Notes: generated from the sequence alone by a model not told the origin. A DNA stretch of 64,000 bases from Desulfosporosinus sp. Sb-LF (GCF_004766055.1 NZ_SPQR01000004.1:298927-362926); one strand, 5' to 3'. Shown: positions 26,773 to 35,155, counted from the first letter of the stretch. A program made the numbers and translations.

Positions 26773-27258
26773 TTATTTCAATTCGCTTGATTTTTTCCCA
26801 AGTTGCTTATAAGCCTGATAACGTTGCTGCCCTTCCATAAATAAGCGTCGTTCTTCTTCATTTGAAAGCTCCAGAGATGGTACATGTTGGGATCTTCCAT
26901 TCTCATCTAAGGCAACTAGAGTGAAATATGACGTTAAAGCTGTTTTAGCTGGTTCATCTTTAGACACATCTTCAACTGTGACGGTTACAGAAACTTCCAT
27001 TGAACTTCTACCAACAAACGTTAATTTGCCATAGCAAGTCACAACGTTGCCCACATGGATGGGAAGATGAAATTCAAGTTTGTCCACTCGTGCAGTAACA
27101 ATGTTGCTACGGGCATGTCTTCGGGCTACTACTCCAGCAGCACTATCCATCAATTTCATAATCTCACCACCATGAACATTACCCGATGGATTGGCATGCT
27201 GAGGAAGCATGACGTTTGACATGATTACCTGCGAATGGTTAACTGATTTACTAGCCAT
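26773..27258 (-). CDS. Acyl-CoA thioesterase, hotdog fold (YciA/BACH-like)
   Basis: A 161-residue cytoplasmic thioesterase. 'MLPQHANPSGNVHGGEIMKL' followed by 'MDSAAGVVARRHA' is the conserved N-terminal segment of acyl-CoA hydrolases of this group, with the Asn and Asp active-site positions. 'RVDKLEFHLPIHVGNVVTC' and 'KLTFVGRSSMEVSVTV' follow. It releases fatty acids and CoA from acyl-CoAs. The start at 27258 follows GGAGGG by 7 bases. It starts 31 bases from the VOC gene end, so the two may be co-transcribed. Confidence 0.9.
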   Translation of the reverse strand: MASKSVNHSQVIMSNVMLPQHANPSGNVHGGEIMKLMDSAAGVVARRHARSNIVTARVDKLEFHLPIHVGNVVTCYGKLTFVGRSSMEVSVTVTVEDVSKDEPAKTALTSYFTLVALDENGRSQHVPSLELSNEEERRLFMEGQQRYQAYKQLGKKSSELK

Positions 27259-27288
27259 CGTAATTCCCTCCATAACATTATCTTGATT

Positions 27289-27714
27289 TTATTCATTTTC
27301 AGTTAGTGCCACAAAATTCCACATAACGCCAAACTTATCGAAAACGACCCCGTGGCAAGGGCTGAAAAAGGTTTGCTGTAAAGGAATACCGACCTTTCCT
27401 TCTTCCGACAAAACAGCAAAAGCGTGCTTAACCTCGTCTATGATGCACTCCACCGCGATGGATACTCTTTCGGACGGTGTGTCGTTCAGTTCTCCCAAGC
27501 AATCGGATAGGCGCATAAAGTTGTCGCCAAACGGTAAAGTTGCCTGTACAATCCAGTTCTTTTGGCTGTCAGGAATTGGCATGGGGTTGTCCGGATTTTG
27601 AGGAATGTCCGAAAACCGTATGATTTCGGATACCTCTGCCTTAAACGCTCTTGAATAAAGCTTGATTGCCTCCTGGCATTCGCCCTTGAAGGTAAGATAT
27701 GGTCTAATTTGCAT
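27289..27714 (-). CDS. VOC-superfamily PhnB-like protein
   Basis: A 141-residue protein of the glyoxalase/bleomycin-resistance fold, PhnB branch. The pattern 'PYLTFKGECQEAIKLYSRAF' and the C-terminal 'FFSPCHGVVFDKFGVMWNFV' are typical (G-x-x-x-D-x-F-G-x-x-W). The usual metal ligands are incomplete, as in most PhnB-like proteins, so catalytic function is doubtful. The start at 27714 follows AAGGAGGAAA. Confidence 0.87.
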   Translation of the reverse strand: MQIRPYLTFKGECQEAIKLYSRAFKAEVSEIIRFSDIPQNPDNPMPIPDSQKNWIVQATLPFGDNFMRLSDCLGELNDTPSERVSIAVECIIDEVKHAFAVLSEEGKVGIPLQQTFFSPCHGVVFDKFGVMWNFVALTENE

Positions 27715-27890
27715 ATAATTTCCTCCTTGGTTTTGATTCATTTTTTGTCCTATTATATTAGCTTCACCCGTATTTCTCAATTTAGTAATCTCGGGGATAA
27801 ATCCTCAGAATGTAATACACCTTCAATATAATCTATTCTACACTAAAATTGAGTCTTATTTAAGGAAAATAGGCAAAGGGGGAAACGCAA

Positions 27891-28007
27891 ATGGCATTTG
27901 GCGCTGTCGATGGTGTTGCTTGCGGACCGGCACGTGGCCTTGGAGCTGGAATCGCAGCCGTTGTCGTAATTATTCTTCTGCTTATAGCATTGGGAATCGT
28001 ATTTTAA
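27891..28007 (+). CDS. YjcZ-like small hydrophobic protein, second copy
   Basis: A 38-residue protein nearly identical to the one at 7222. It differs only at a few head positions ('AVDGVACGPARGLGAG') and keeps the same C-terminal helix 'IAAVVVIILLLIALGIVF'. The ribosome binding site (AAAGGGGG) and the leader AAACGCAAATGGCATTTGG match the first copy, so the cassette was duplicated. The partner gene behind it is broken. Confidence 0.75.
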   Translation: MAFGAVDGVACGPARGLGAGIAAVVVIILLLIALGIVF

Positions 28008-28027
28008 CTTGAAGGAGGTAATGACTA

Positions 28028-28054
28028 ATGCACGGAATGGGTAGAGCATGCTGT
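28028..28054 (+). pseudogene. Broken second YjcZ-like gene (N-terminus only)
   Basis: Behind GAAGGAGG the frame starts 'MHGMGRACC', like 'MYGMGYGGMSGACC' of the intact gene at 7367. It then diverges at once into unrelated sequence ('LYLFSLRSFSF'). The hydrophobic helix that should follow is absent. The frame stays open by chance to 28345 and runs through the hairpin repeat. Confidence 0.55.
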
Positions 28055-28250
28055 CTATACTTGTTCTCCCTTAGGAGTTTTTCATTCTTACCAGCATTAT
28101 CTTTTCATTCATTACCTCAATGCAAAATCATCTTTCTGCCCTTACAGGATCCATTCGGCTATACATCGAAGAGCTTTTACCATGAATTGAACGCCGAGAT
28201 CTTGGATTTTTTGTTGCTACATCATCATGAATCCCTAATGCTTAATATTA

Positions 28251-28303
28251 AATGCAATCAAACTGAGGATTCCAGTACATGGCATCCTCAGTTTGATTGC
28301 ATT
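28251..28303. repeat. Hairpin repeat, copy 1
   Basis: Arms of 24 bases (one mismatch) enclose a 5-base loop GTACA. The arm holds AATCAAACTGAGGATTCCA. A second copy at 54594 has the same plan, with base changes in one arm matched in the other. It lies 35 bases downstream of the stop of the selenoprotein gene, so it may also end that transcript. Confidence 0.75.
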
Positions 28304-28337
28304 ATAAATTCTTTTGAATTCAGGACACTTTACGCCA

Positions 28338-29213
28338 TTATCTAAGGTCATCAAATTCACTTATATTTGGGTTTTTAATATTTTCCCCCGCCATCTCCAT
28401 CTGAAGATTCTGAGGTGCCTCGTCTACTTTGAAATAGAGGCATTTAAACTCTCTGCACCCATGAGGGTGACGTAAACTGTGAGTACAAATAATTGATTGG
28501 CTAGGCGAAGGCAAGGCTATATTAAGATACTCTTTAACTAATGTGATAGCCTCACTGAGTGCAGTTCTCACAAAGTTCTTACAGCAACAAGGACCGGTTT
28601 CATTAGCGATTTTATCAACAATTCTTGCGGCTACTTTCATTGTCGCAGCTGTTTCTTGGTCTTTAGTACAAGCTGCCCCTAAAATGACACTAAAACAAGC
28701 ACCAATGGCTGGGACAATTCCACAGACCCCTGTCAGCCCACAATAGCCTCCGATGGCTTGTCTATTGGTCCGATTCAGTGCTTCAACAATCTGTTCATCC
28801 GTAACCTTAGCAGTTCCTTCGTTCTTGAGCGCTGCCATCAAAGCTCCTGCTGCAATCCAAGCATTTTCACAACCGAGCATTGGGACGTTATTCTGCTCCA
28901 TCAGATACTCGGCAATTTCAAAAGAGTTTGCCGATTTATTGGCTAAAACGTATTCTTTTACAGTCTCAAATAGACCCTTTCCGTGACATTCATCACATAC
29001 GTAGTGTCCATTTGGGCAAGAAATGTTGCCAATCTCTTTTTTGCCGCATCGAACGCAAGTTAATTCTCGTCCCGAATTGAAGTAATCTAATTGCCCTCCA
29101 CAGATTTGGCAGTTCTCAGTTTCGAATTCATTGTGCTGACCAGCACTAGAAGTCGCTCCTCAACAACCAGATGTAGCGGTGTTATTATTCTGGTTCTGAA
29201 TTAGGTCGATCAA
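28338..29213 (-). CDS. DUF5714-like Cys-rich protein, predicted selenoprotein (in-frame UGA)
   Basis: A predicted 291-residue protein. The start is TTG at 29213, 7 bases behind GAGGAGG; ATG at 29219 is too close to that site. Codon 18 (29160-29162) is TGA in the sequence 'NNNTATSGC-U-GATSSAG', and the frame is open on both sides of it. A zinc-ribbon-like part follows ('CQICGG', 'LTCVRCGKKE', 'SCPNGHYVCDECHGKG'). The DUF5714 domain then begins near 'VPMLGCENAWIAAGALMAAL' and includes 'GYCGLTGVCGIVPAIGACFS' and 'ETGPCCCKNFVR'. A SECIS-like hairpin lies directly behind the UGA. The alternative is a nonsense mutation, in which case translation from ATG 28901 would give a truncated protein without the ribbon. 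Function unknown; a redox or metal role is suggested by the Cys. Confidence 0.72.
29127..29162 (-). promoter_or_regulatory. Predicted bacterial SECIS element
   Basis: Counting the U of UGA as 1, positions 17-21 (GTGCT) pair with 26-30 (AGCAC) around the loop GGTC at 22-25. In E. coli fdhF the SelB-contacting loop is also GGUC at 22-25, with pairs 18-29, 19-28 and 20-27 formed by the same bases. A lower stem TTC/GAA (12-14 with 34-36) closes the structure. This is the distance and loop SelB needs to insert selenocysteine. E. coli's bulged U17 is a paired G here. Confidence 0.7.
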
Positions 29214-29403
29214 CCTCATACCTCCTCAATTTCATTAAATTATTAGGGGGTTGTTCTTCCTTAGCGGTTACCTGGATATCTATGCAGGCGTCTTCCATTT
29301 TTAAAATGACCCGTGCCCTGCCCTCGATAATGCCCCATGAAACCGGTAACTCCTCCAATACTACCCTGGAGAATACTGCCGGTATTGTGCGCTCAAGCTG
29401 CAA
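29185..29403 (-). CDS. Hypothetical protein upstream of the selenoprotein
   Basis: A 72-residue frame starting at TTG behind GGAGG (8-base spacing). It ends 28 bases inside the start of the selenoprotein gene, which would couple their translation. It reads 'VVLEELPVSWGIIEGRARVI' in the middle and ends with a charged tail 'YEVDRPNSEPE'. I do not recognise it. In the bases before it another open frame ('IRDGWIVIRRYPPRNWPSLL') ends about where this begins, so it could be the tail of a broken gene. Confidence 0.4.
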   Translation of the reverse strand: MQLERTIPAVFSRVVLEELPVSWGIIEGRARVILKMEDACIDIQVTAKEEQPPNNLMKLRRYEVDRPNSEPE

Positions 29404-30062
29404 AATCTGATCCTCCGTCTACGTCTGCATATTCTGCACTCCGGCCTCGATCTCCTTTTCCTTCGTACCCCCCTTTTTTTAATAGTAGAGATGGCCAGTT
29501 TCTAGGTGGATATCTTCTTATTACGATCCAACCATCCCGTATTTTATAAATATCAGCATTCACCAAGCCATAAACAAAACCCCGCCCAGAATGGCTAGTT
29601 TACCAAATCTAATTTCGGAAGAATCAGTGGCGAAAAATCGTCTAAAACCATTTTAGTTTTAGACGATTTTTCGGACTTAGTATCGTTGCCTCTATCTTTA
29701 TTATTCTTCTGTCTTTTTGTTTTCTTTACACTGGATTCTTTCTCTTCGAAGGCTCTCCACAATGTCCGTGTTTAAAGGGGTGCTCTCCGTGGTGACCGTA
29801 AATTCTATTTTAATTATATGAACCTCAACTATTATAAGTTTTCTTCAGAAGCACAAGATTAAGCTCCGAAAACCTATTTCTTAGGGATAAAAACGATATG
29901 GCCTTCTTACTTCAATAGTAGAACTGTAAGAGGAACTAACGCTCCCCATGCACTTACTATTGTTGCAATACCACTGCCACGCCGCTTCTCTACAGAATAG
30001 CTAAAATGTGCTAAAGCAGCGGCAACGAAAAGAGCAAAAAAATTGTTATCTATTTCTTAAAC
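29404..30062. other. Region with gene remnants, no clear gene
   Basis: On the minus strand about 29405-29570 a frame reads 'IRDGWIVIRRYPPRNWPSLL', protein-like but without a clear start. The strong hairpin at 29631 lies inside this stretch. Nothing was seen in 29680-30060. Confidence 0.4.
29631..29673. terminator. Perfect 18-bp hairpin terminator
   Basis: CGAAAAATCGTCTAAAAC and GTTTTAGACGATTTTTCG pair around CATTTTA. The poly-T arm ends suit termination on either strand. Confidence 0.8.
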
Positions 30063-30239
30063 TTGAAATGGCGGTGGAAATCGATCGTAATATTGGCTCT
30101 ATACGGTATTATCTATTTTGCCTTTAAATTAAATCTGATTTATGTGAAACAGGATTGGTTCTTAATTTTCGCAACCATAGATATCTTTGGCATGTATTTG
30201 TGCGTATTTATCCTCGATAAATTAATGGTCAGTGACTAA
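30063..30239 (+). CDS. Small membrane protein, 58 residues
   Basis: A frame from TTG at 30063 reads a basic head ('LKWRWKS') and two hydrophobic segments, 'IVILALYGIIYFAFKL' and 'WFLIFATIDIFGMYLCVFIL'. It ends just before a strong terminator. No ribosome binding site is visible and the frame stays open for about 16 codons upstream, so the start is uncertain. I do not recognise the family. Confidence 0.35.
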   Translation: MKWRWKSIVILALYGIIYFAFKLNLIYVKQDWFLIFATIDIFGMYLCVFILDKLMVSD

Positions 30240-30242
30240 GCA

Positions 30243-30290
30243 AAATAAAGGGGTGTCCTAGCAATAAATCCTTAGGACACCCCTTTATTT
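30243..30290. terminator. Bidirectional terminator
   Basis: AAATAAAGGGGTGTCCTA and TAGGACACCCCTTTATTT are perfect reverse complements around a 12-base loop. It separates the small plus-strand frame from the minus-strand kdgT gene and can end both. Confidence 0.87.
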
Positions 30291-30330
30291 ATATAATTTC
30301 ATGGTCTAGGTTAAATATTATGGCGTTAAG

Positions 30331-31299
30331 TTATTTCGCCGCAACCTGAGTAATGACAGCTGTGTTATCTTTTCCTTTAATCCTAGCGAGTGTTGCAGTG
30401 ATTATCGGGACCAAAATAGCTGTGATGATAACCGAAGCTGCGACTTGAGCTGTAGCTGTCGCCTGGATTGCTTTAAAAGTTGGGTCAGCCAGAGATACAG
30501 CTAAGGGAGTTGCAACAGCATTACCCGCTGTTGTTGCCGCAGCGATTCCGGCCACACCTGTTCCTTTAAAGAGACGGTCTACAATATATAGTCCTCCACC
30601 GGTAATGATGAGCGTGAAAAGTCCAAGGAGTAGACCAGAAGGTCCTGCATTGATGATGTTATGGAAGTCAATTCCACAGCCTAGAGCAAACGCAAAGAAA
30701 GGAATTAAGGGTTTCGAGGCAACGTGGAGGAAATCTCGTAATTCGTGATCGAGGTTTCCGACTGCAAAACCAAGAACCATAGGGCCAATGGCAGCAATTA
30801 GATCAGTCAGAGGAATTTTGGCTAAACCAGAAGCTCCCAATGCCACCATGGTGAAAAAAGGACCACTTTCCAAGCTTTGTAGAGAGTACGCACCTACATC
30901 TTCAGCGGTTCCATATTCGCTCATGAGTGCGCAATACATTCCGGCATTCGTATCGTTCATGGCTGCGATAAAAGCTAACGCAGAAATTCCCAAAATCATA
31001 CCATTAGGTACAAAATGCGCAATGAAAAGTCCCACACCTGTGGCTAAAAGAATTTTCGTAGCTAGAAAGGCTCCTCCACGGGCAACTGCTTTAGGTGCAG
31101 CTTTTAAAGAAATATTAGCACCCATGCAGAAGAAGAAGACAGCGAGGATAGGAATCGCACCAGTCATGAGTCCACCTGTAAAAGAAGGAAGTTTTACGAC
31201 CGAGGGAAACCAAGTTTTGATGACCGCTCCTAAAAGTAGCGGTAAAAGCATCATGCCGCCTGGCACTTTTTCCAATGTCCTTTTAATCGGAATTTGCAT
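30331..31299 (-). CDS. kdgT: 2-keto-3-deoxygluconate permease
   Basis: A 322-residue membrane transporter with about ten helices. Diagnostic KdgT segments are 'MQIPIKRTLEKVPGGMMLLP' at the N-terminus, 'FFFCMGANISLKAAPKAVAR' and 'AMNDTNAGMYCALMSEYGT'. The family takes up 2-keto-3-deoxygluconate and related sugar acids by symport. It is the last gene of the minus-strand set behind the two UxaA subunits, which supports a hexonate or sugar-acid route. The terminator at 30243 follows. Confidence 0.92.
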   Translation of the reverse strand: MQIPIKRTLEKVPGGMMLLPLLLGAVIKTWFPSVVKLPSFTGGLMTGAIPILAVFFFCMGANISLKAAPKAVARGGAFLATKILLATGVGLFIAHFVPNGMILGISALAFIAAMNDTNAGMYCALMSEYGTAEDVGAYSLQSLESGPFFTMVALGASGLAKIPLTDLIAAIGPMVLGFAVGNLDHELRDFLHVASKPLIPFFAFALGCGIDFHNIINAGPSGLLLGLFTLIITGGGLYIVDRLFKGTGVAGIAAATTAGNAVATPLAVSLADPTFKAIQATATAQVAASVIITAILVPIITATLARIKGKDNTAVITQVAAK

Positions 31300-31439
31300 G
31301 TTCGATCTCCCTTCAATTGCGTTGTATATTACATTAACTATTTCTTCAACAAAAACAACTTAGAGTTGATAAACGTTCTTGACACGAAGAAGGATTTTCA
31401 AAACGTTGTATAAACTTGTAACAAGAAAGAACAACTAAA

Positions 31440-32597
31440 TTAATAGGTCGGTGCAATCTTATAAATTCCAAATTCATTGTGGCCCAAACTTTCTGCTTTA
31501 GGCATATGCCCATTGGAAACGTCAACAACCGTGTCCAAGATTCTTTGCCCCACTTGCTCAATCGTTTCTTCCCCGGAGATAATCGTTGAGGCATCGATAT
31601 CCATGTTATCTTCCATCATTTTGAATGTTCGGGCGTTACCAGTAATCTTAATAACTGGAGCAATTGGGCAACCAGTTGGGGTCCCACGTCCGGTTGTAAA
31701 GATAACGACTGTTGCACCACCCGCGACCATCCCTGTAATCGACTCGATATCCTGGCCTGGTGAATCCATTACATATAGGCCCTTCCCACTTGGAACTTCT
31801 CCGTAAGCTAAGACATCCTGAATTGGAGCATGTCCTGCTTTATGGATACAGCCCAAGGATTTTTCTTCAATCGAACTAATTCCACCAGCAATATTACCCG
31901 GTGTAGGTTGTCCACCGCGAATATCAACATTCAGGAGTTTGGCTCTTCCTTCACATTCGCGCACATAACGGATTAACTTTTCTCCGATTTCCGGTGTTTT
32001 GCAACGACGGGCCAAAACATGTTCCGCACCAATAAATTCTGTGGTCTCGGAAAGCATGGACGTACCGCCAGCAGCAACAAGCAAGTCTGATGCAACCCCA
32101 CAAGCTGGGTTTGAAGCCAAGCCAGACGTAAAGTCAGAACCACCACATTCAATGGCCATTACGATTTCACTCAGGTCCATTTTTTCTGGTTGTAAATGCG
32201 CAACTTTGCGGGCAAGTTCTCCAGCCTTGCGAAGCCCTTCAGACGTGGCTTTGAGCGTTCCTCCGGCTTCTTGAATTACAATGACCTCGACTGGTTTCCC
32301 TGTGGTTGCGATTTCTTCGGCGACCTCGCGAATAGGAACACCTTCACAACCAAGTCCGATGACTAAAACAGCTGCAACATTTGGATTCTTCCCAAAACCA
32401 ATCAAGGTACGAACGGTTTGTTCGTGGTCAGCTCCGATTTGACAGCATCCATGCTGATTTGGGATGGCAACTGCTCCCGTAACTTGAGCAGCAATATTTG
32501 CGGCAACCGTGCTAGAACAAACTGCAGTTGGAATAATTAAAATATGATTACGAATTCCTACCTGTCCATCCGGGCGTCGATATCCTAAAATTTCCAC
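31440..32597 (-). CDS. UxaA-family dehydratase, large subunit
   Basis: A 385-residue enzyme of the altronate/galactarate dehydratase C-terminal family. It has 'GYRRPDGQVGIRNHILIIPT' at the start, then 'QHGCCQIGADHEQT', 'ECGGSDFTSGLASNPACG' and 'TGRGTPTGCPIAPVIKITGN', the last part close to the iron site. It dehydrates a sugar acid to a 2-keto-3-deoxy acid, or acts on a sulfolactate-like substrate as in SuyB. The SAF-domain subunit lies immediately upstream, so the enzyme is split. Together with KdgT it suggests uronate or hexonate use. The substrate is not fixed by sequence. Confidence 0.88.
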   Translation of the reverse strand: MEILGYRRPDGQVGIRNHILIIPTAVCSSTVAANIAAQVTGAVAIPNQHGCCQIGADHEQTVRTLIGFGKNPNVAAVLVIGLGCEGVPIREVAEEIATTGKPVEVIVIQEAGGTLKATSEGLRKAGELARKVAHLQPEKMDLSEIVMAIECGGSDFTSGLASNPACGVASDLLVAAGGTSMLSETTEFIGAEHVLARRCKTPEIGEKLIRYVRECEGRAKLLNVDIRGGQPTPGNIAGGISSIEEKSLGCIHKAGHAPIQDVLAYGEVPSGKGLYVMDSPGQDIESITGMVAGGATVVIFTTGRGTPTGCPIAPVIKITGNARTFKMMEDNMDIDASTIISGEETIEQVGQRILDTVVDVSNGHMPKAESLGHNEFGIYKIAPTY

Positions 32598-32617
32598 AAT
32601 TATTATCCTCCTCTTTC

Positions 32618-32905
32618 TTACTTATCTCCTCGGCCTCGTAGGCTTTCCATGTTATGAACATGGACATGCTGGCCAATTTTAACATCAGAGGTTGTTCCTC
32701 CAAGACTTTCACCGTACTTGATAACCTCTTCCCCTTTTTTTATCTCGCGGATGGCGACCTTATGTCCAAGCGGGATATCTTGGATAAGTTCAATAGATTG
32801 CTCTTGTTCTCCTAAGAAAAAATGAATTTCGGTACCCAATGTGAAATCTTCAACTACGGTAGCTACATTGTCTTTTACATTAATTACAACGGCTTGCTTC
32901 TTCAA
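32618..32905 (-). CDS. UxaA-family dehydratase, SAF-domain small subunit
   Basis: A 95-residue protein with the SAF fold, equal to the N-terminal domain of UxaA. It reads 'AVVINVKDNVATVVEDFTLG' and 'DIPLGHKVAIREIKKGEEVI', then 'KYGESLGGTTSDVKIGQHVH' with the conserved H-x-H end ('HVHVHN'). It probably completes the active site of the large subunit encoded 20 bases downstream. The start is TTG behind GGAGGTGAATTCCT. It is the first gene after the sigma-54 promoter. Confidence 0.88.
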   Translation of the reverse strand: MKKQAVVINVKDNVATVVEDFTLGTEIHFFLGEQEQSIELIQDIPLGHKVAIREIKKGEEVIKYGESLGGTTSDVKIGQHVHVHNMESLRGRGDK

Positions 32906-32942
32906 AGGAATTCACCTCCTGAATTTTTACACTTTCTTAATA

Positions 32943-32958
32943 TGCAAAAGCTATGCCA
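32943..32958 (-). promoter_or_regulatory. Sigma-54 (-24/-12) promoter
   Basis: The minus strand reads TGGCATAGCTTTTGCA, fitting TGGCAC-N5-TTGC with one change and exact spacing. It ends 38 bases before the SAF-subunit start. The gene for a sigma-54 activator lies next door, so this promoter is very likely its target. Confidence 0.82.
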
Positions 32959-32982
32959 ATTTTCCTGTTTCTAAAATAAATC

Positions 32983-33016
32983 CCCTATAATAACTAATGA
33001 ATCTGTTATTATAGGG
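32983..33016. promoter_or_regulatory. Inverted repeat upstream of the sigma-54 promoter
   Basis: CCCTATAATAAC and GTTATTATAGGG are perfect 12-base arms with a 10-base centre, 25 bases upstream of the -24 element. It could be an activator binding site or part of the terminator region of the regulator gene. Confidence 0.5.
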
Positions 33017-33062
33017 AGTCTAACCTAACCTTTTAAAAAGTTATAAAGTTTTTTTTTAAAAA

Positions 33063-33101
33063 AGAATACACCGCTCTTAAATAAACAGAGTGGTGCATTC
33101 T
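33063..33101 (-). terminator. Terminator of the PrpR-like gene
   Basis: AGAATGCACCACTCT pairs with AGAGCGGTGTATTCT (two mismatches) on the minus strand, followed by TTTTTTAAAAAAAAAC. Confidence 0.8.
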
Positions 33102-33157
33102 ACTACATCGGGTTGTTTCAAAATGCAATACTGTTGTTTTTTGCAACGTTACCATAC

Positions 33158-35155
33158 CTATTTATCCAGCCTTCTTTTACGCCATAAAGTTGAACGATCA
33201 ATTCCAAGACGTTTTGCTGCGCGGGAAAGGTTTTGATTCTCCAATTCTACGACCCTCTCAATTACGCGTTTTTCAATCTCGATTAAGCTTCCCTGAATTA
33301 ATACAGCTTCACCTTCTCTGAATCGATTGCTCCTTTGGAATTCATTAGGACCTTCAACACGAGGGTTCTCGCTGAACTGCGGAGAGAAATCGCTCATTGA
33401 GCTTGTTATATCATCGTGGTAAAGAAGATTCGCAAATTCATCTTTGTTTTGGGCAACAAAGGATATAACCGCCAAGCTTTCGGGTTGAATCATATCTGTT
33501 TCAGCTAGTACGATGAGCTTTTCAACACAATTTCTAAGTTCTCTAACATTTCCGGGCCAGTGATATTTTTCAAAGGCTTGATAAACTTCCTCAGAATACT
33601 TAAGATTAGGTTTTCCTAATTTAAGAGAAAGGTCACTTAGAAATCGATTCATTAACAGCCGAATGTCGCCTTTTCGTTCTCGCAAGGGTGGAACCCTTAG
33701 TCCTAAGACGTGTAAACGATAAAATAAGTCTGCTCGGAATTCATTCTTTTCCACCGCATCGTTTAGTTTACGGTGTGTTGCAGAGATGAGGCGAACATCA
33801 ACTGGAATAACTCGGTCTCCACCGACTCTCATAACTTCTCTTTCCTGGAGTACACGCAAAAGACGTGCTTGAACATGAAGTGGTAACTCTCCAACTTCAT
33901 CTAAAAAAAGCGTCCCTTTATGAGCTAATTCAAAAAGTCCAACTTTTCCCCCTTTACGAGCACCAGTAAAAGCCCCTTCTTCATAGCCAAACAGTTCGCT
34001 TTCCAGTAAATGCTCTGGTAAAGCAGCACAGTTAATAGCCACAAAAGGTCCATTCTTGCGCAAACTAACCTGATGGATTCCTTGAGCTAGAAGCTCTTTT
34101 CCGGTTCCCGATTCCCCTTGAATCAAAATACTACTATCTGTCTTGGCATATTTTCGGGCCTGATCCAATACTAAGCGGACAGGTTCACTATTCCCTGCAA
34201 AATCTCTTAGGGAAAATTTAGAAACTAAGCCTTTGTCATGTAGTTTTCGGCGGATATTATATTCAGCTTGTTGAATCTCTAAAGTATTTTGCAAAGTTAA
34301 TACCGTCCCCAGATGAATCTCGCGATCAATAATCGGGTAAAGATTGATGACTAAATCCTTACCGTTCACTCTTTCCGGATACCCAAATAATTTCTTAGAG
34401 TGAATGTCTTCAAGCAGTTGGGGGCGAAACACTTTTTTAGCAGGCTGTCCTAAAATCTCCAGGTTAACTCCCAACATTTTTTGGGCTTCGGCATTTAGGT
34501 TCAAAATATTTTCGTTTCTATCAATTGTAACGACTCCTTCGTGAACTGCATTTAAAATTACGGTACTGAGAGCCGTCTTGGCCCGATCTATTTCGAGAGC
34601 CTCAATAAGGTGCTCGGCCTGCAAAATCGCTGTAGTGATAGACTCTGGGCCAGATTTGATTAAGTGCACGGGACGTTGCAAAATTTCGGAATAACGAACA
34701 GCAATCGTATCTCCTACAATTATTTTAGTTTGAGCAAAATCAGATTCCTTAATGGAATGAAGTGTCTCATTTTCTTCTTTCAGTTCACAAATATAGCAGT
34801 TGAGTCCAATCATTTGTGCAATAGTTTGGCACCCTTTAATAACGGTCGGAAAACCAATAATGCCAAACGGGCCTTCTTTATCCCTTAAAGGGTAGAGGGC
34901 ACGCAAGATATCATATCCAGTCACTTCGACTTCAACAACAGGGATATTAACCGCCTGACGAATCAATGAAGCCGTTCCCCCACGACTAATGATAACTTCA
35001 ACACCATAATTAAGCGCCTTTTTAGCGGCCTCTGCCCCGTCGCGCATATCGGCAACGATAATTTGACAAGGTTTATTCAATTCTTGAACAGTTTTTTTAG
35101 CTTCCTCGGCGAGTTCAGTATAAGGAGCGATAAATAAAACTCGCGAATAATCCAT
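33158..35155 (-). CDS. PrpR-type sigma-54-dependent transcriptional activator
   Basis: A 665-residue activator. Residues ~1-185 are the PrpR N-terminal ligand domain (it contains 'DMRDGAEAAKKALNYGVEVI' and 'RGGTASLIR'). A PAS domain follows (about 195-310). The AAA+ domain has Walker A 'GESGTGKELLAQGIHQ', the sigma-54-contacting 'ELFGYEEGAFTGA' (GAFTGA), Walker B 'GTLFLDEVGELP' and the arginine finger region. The C-terminus is a Fis-type helix-turn-helix ('AAKRLGIDRSTLWRK'). It should bind upstream of the adjacent sigma-54 promoter and switch on the UxaA/KdgT genes in response to a small acid. Confidence 0.9.
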   Translation of the reverse strand: MDYSRVLFIAPYTELAEEAKKTVQELNKPCQIIVADMRDGAEAAKKALNYGVEVIISRGGTASLIRQAVNIPVVEVEVTGYDILRALYPLRDKEGPFGIIGFPTVIKGCQTIAQMIGLNCYICELKEENETLHSIKESDFAQTKIIVGDTIAVRYSEILQRPVHLIKSGPESITTAILQAEHLIEALEIDRAKTALSTVILNAVHEGVVTIDRNENILNLNAEAQKMLGVNLEILGQPAKKVFRPQLLEDIHSKKLFGYPERVNGKDLVINLYPIIDREIHLGTVLTLQNTLEIQQAEYNIRRKLHDKGLVSKFSLRDFAGNSEPVRLVLDQARKYAKTDSSILIQGESGTGKELLAQGIHQVSLRKNGPFVAINCAALPEHLLESELFGYEEGAFTGARKGGKVGLFELAHKGTLFLDEVGELPLHVQARLLRVLQEREVMRVGGDRVIPVDVRLISATHRKLNDAVEKNEFRADLFYRLHVLGLRVPPLRERKGDIRLLMNRFLSDLSLKLGKPNLKYSEEVYQAFEKYHWPGNVRELRNCVEKLIVLAETDMIQPESLAVISFVAQNKDEFANLLYHDDITSSMSDFSPQFSENPRVEGPNEFQRSNRFREGEAVLIQGSLIEIEKRVIERVVELENQNLSRAAKRLGIDRSTLWRKRRLDK

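Noticed and set aside
28055..28345. Continuation of the open frame from 28028 as a 105-residue protein
   Set aside because: Only the first nine codons resemble a known small protein. The rest passes through a hairpin repeat and overlaps the end of the selenoprotein gene.
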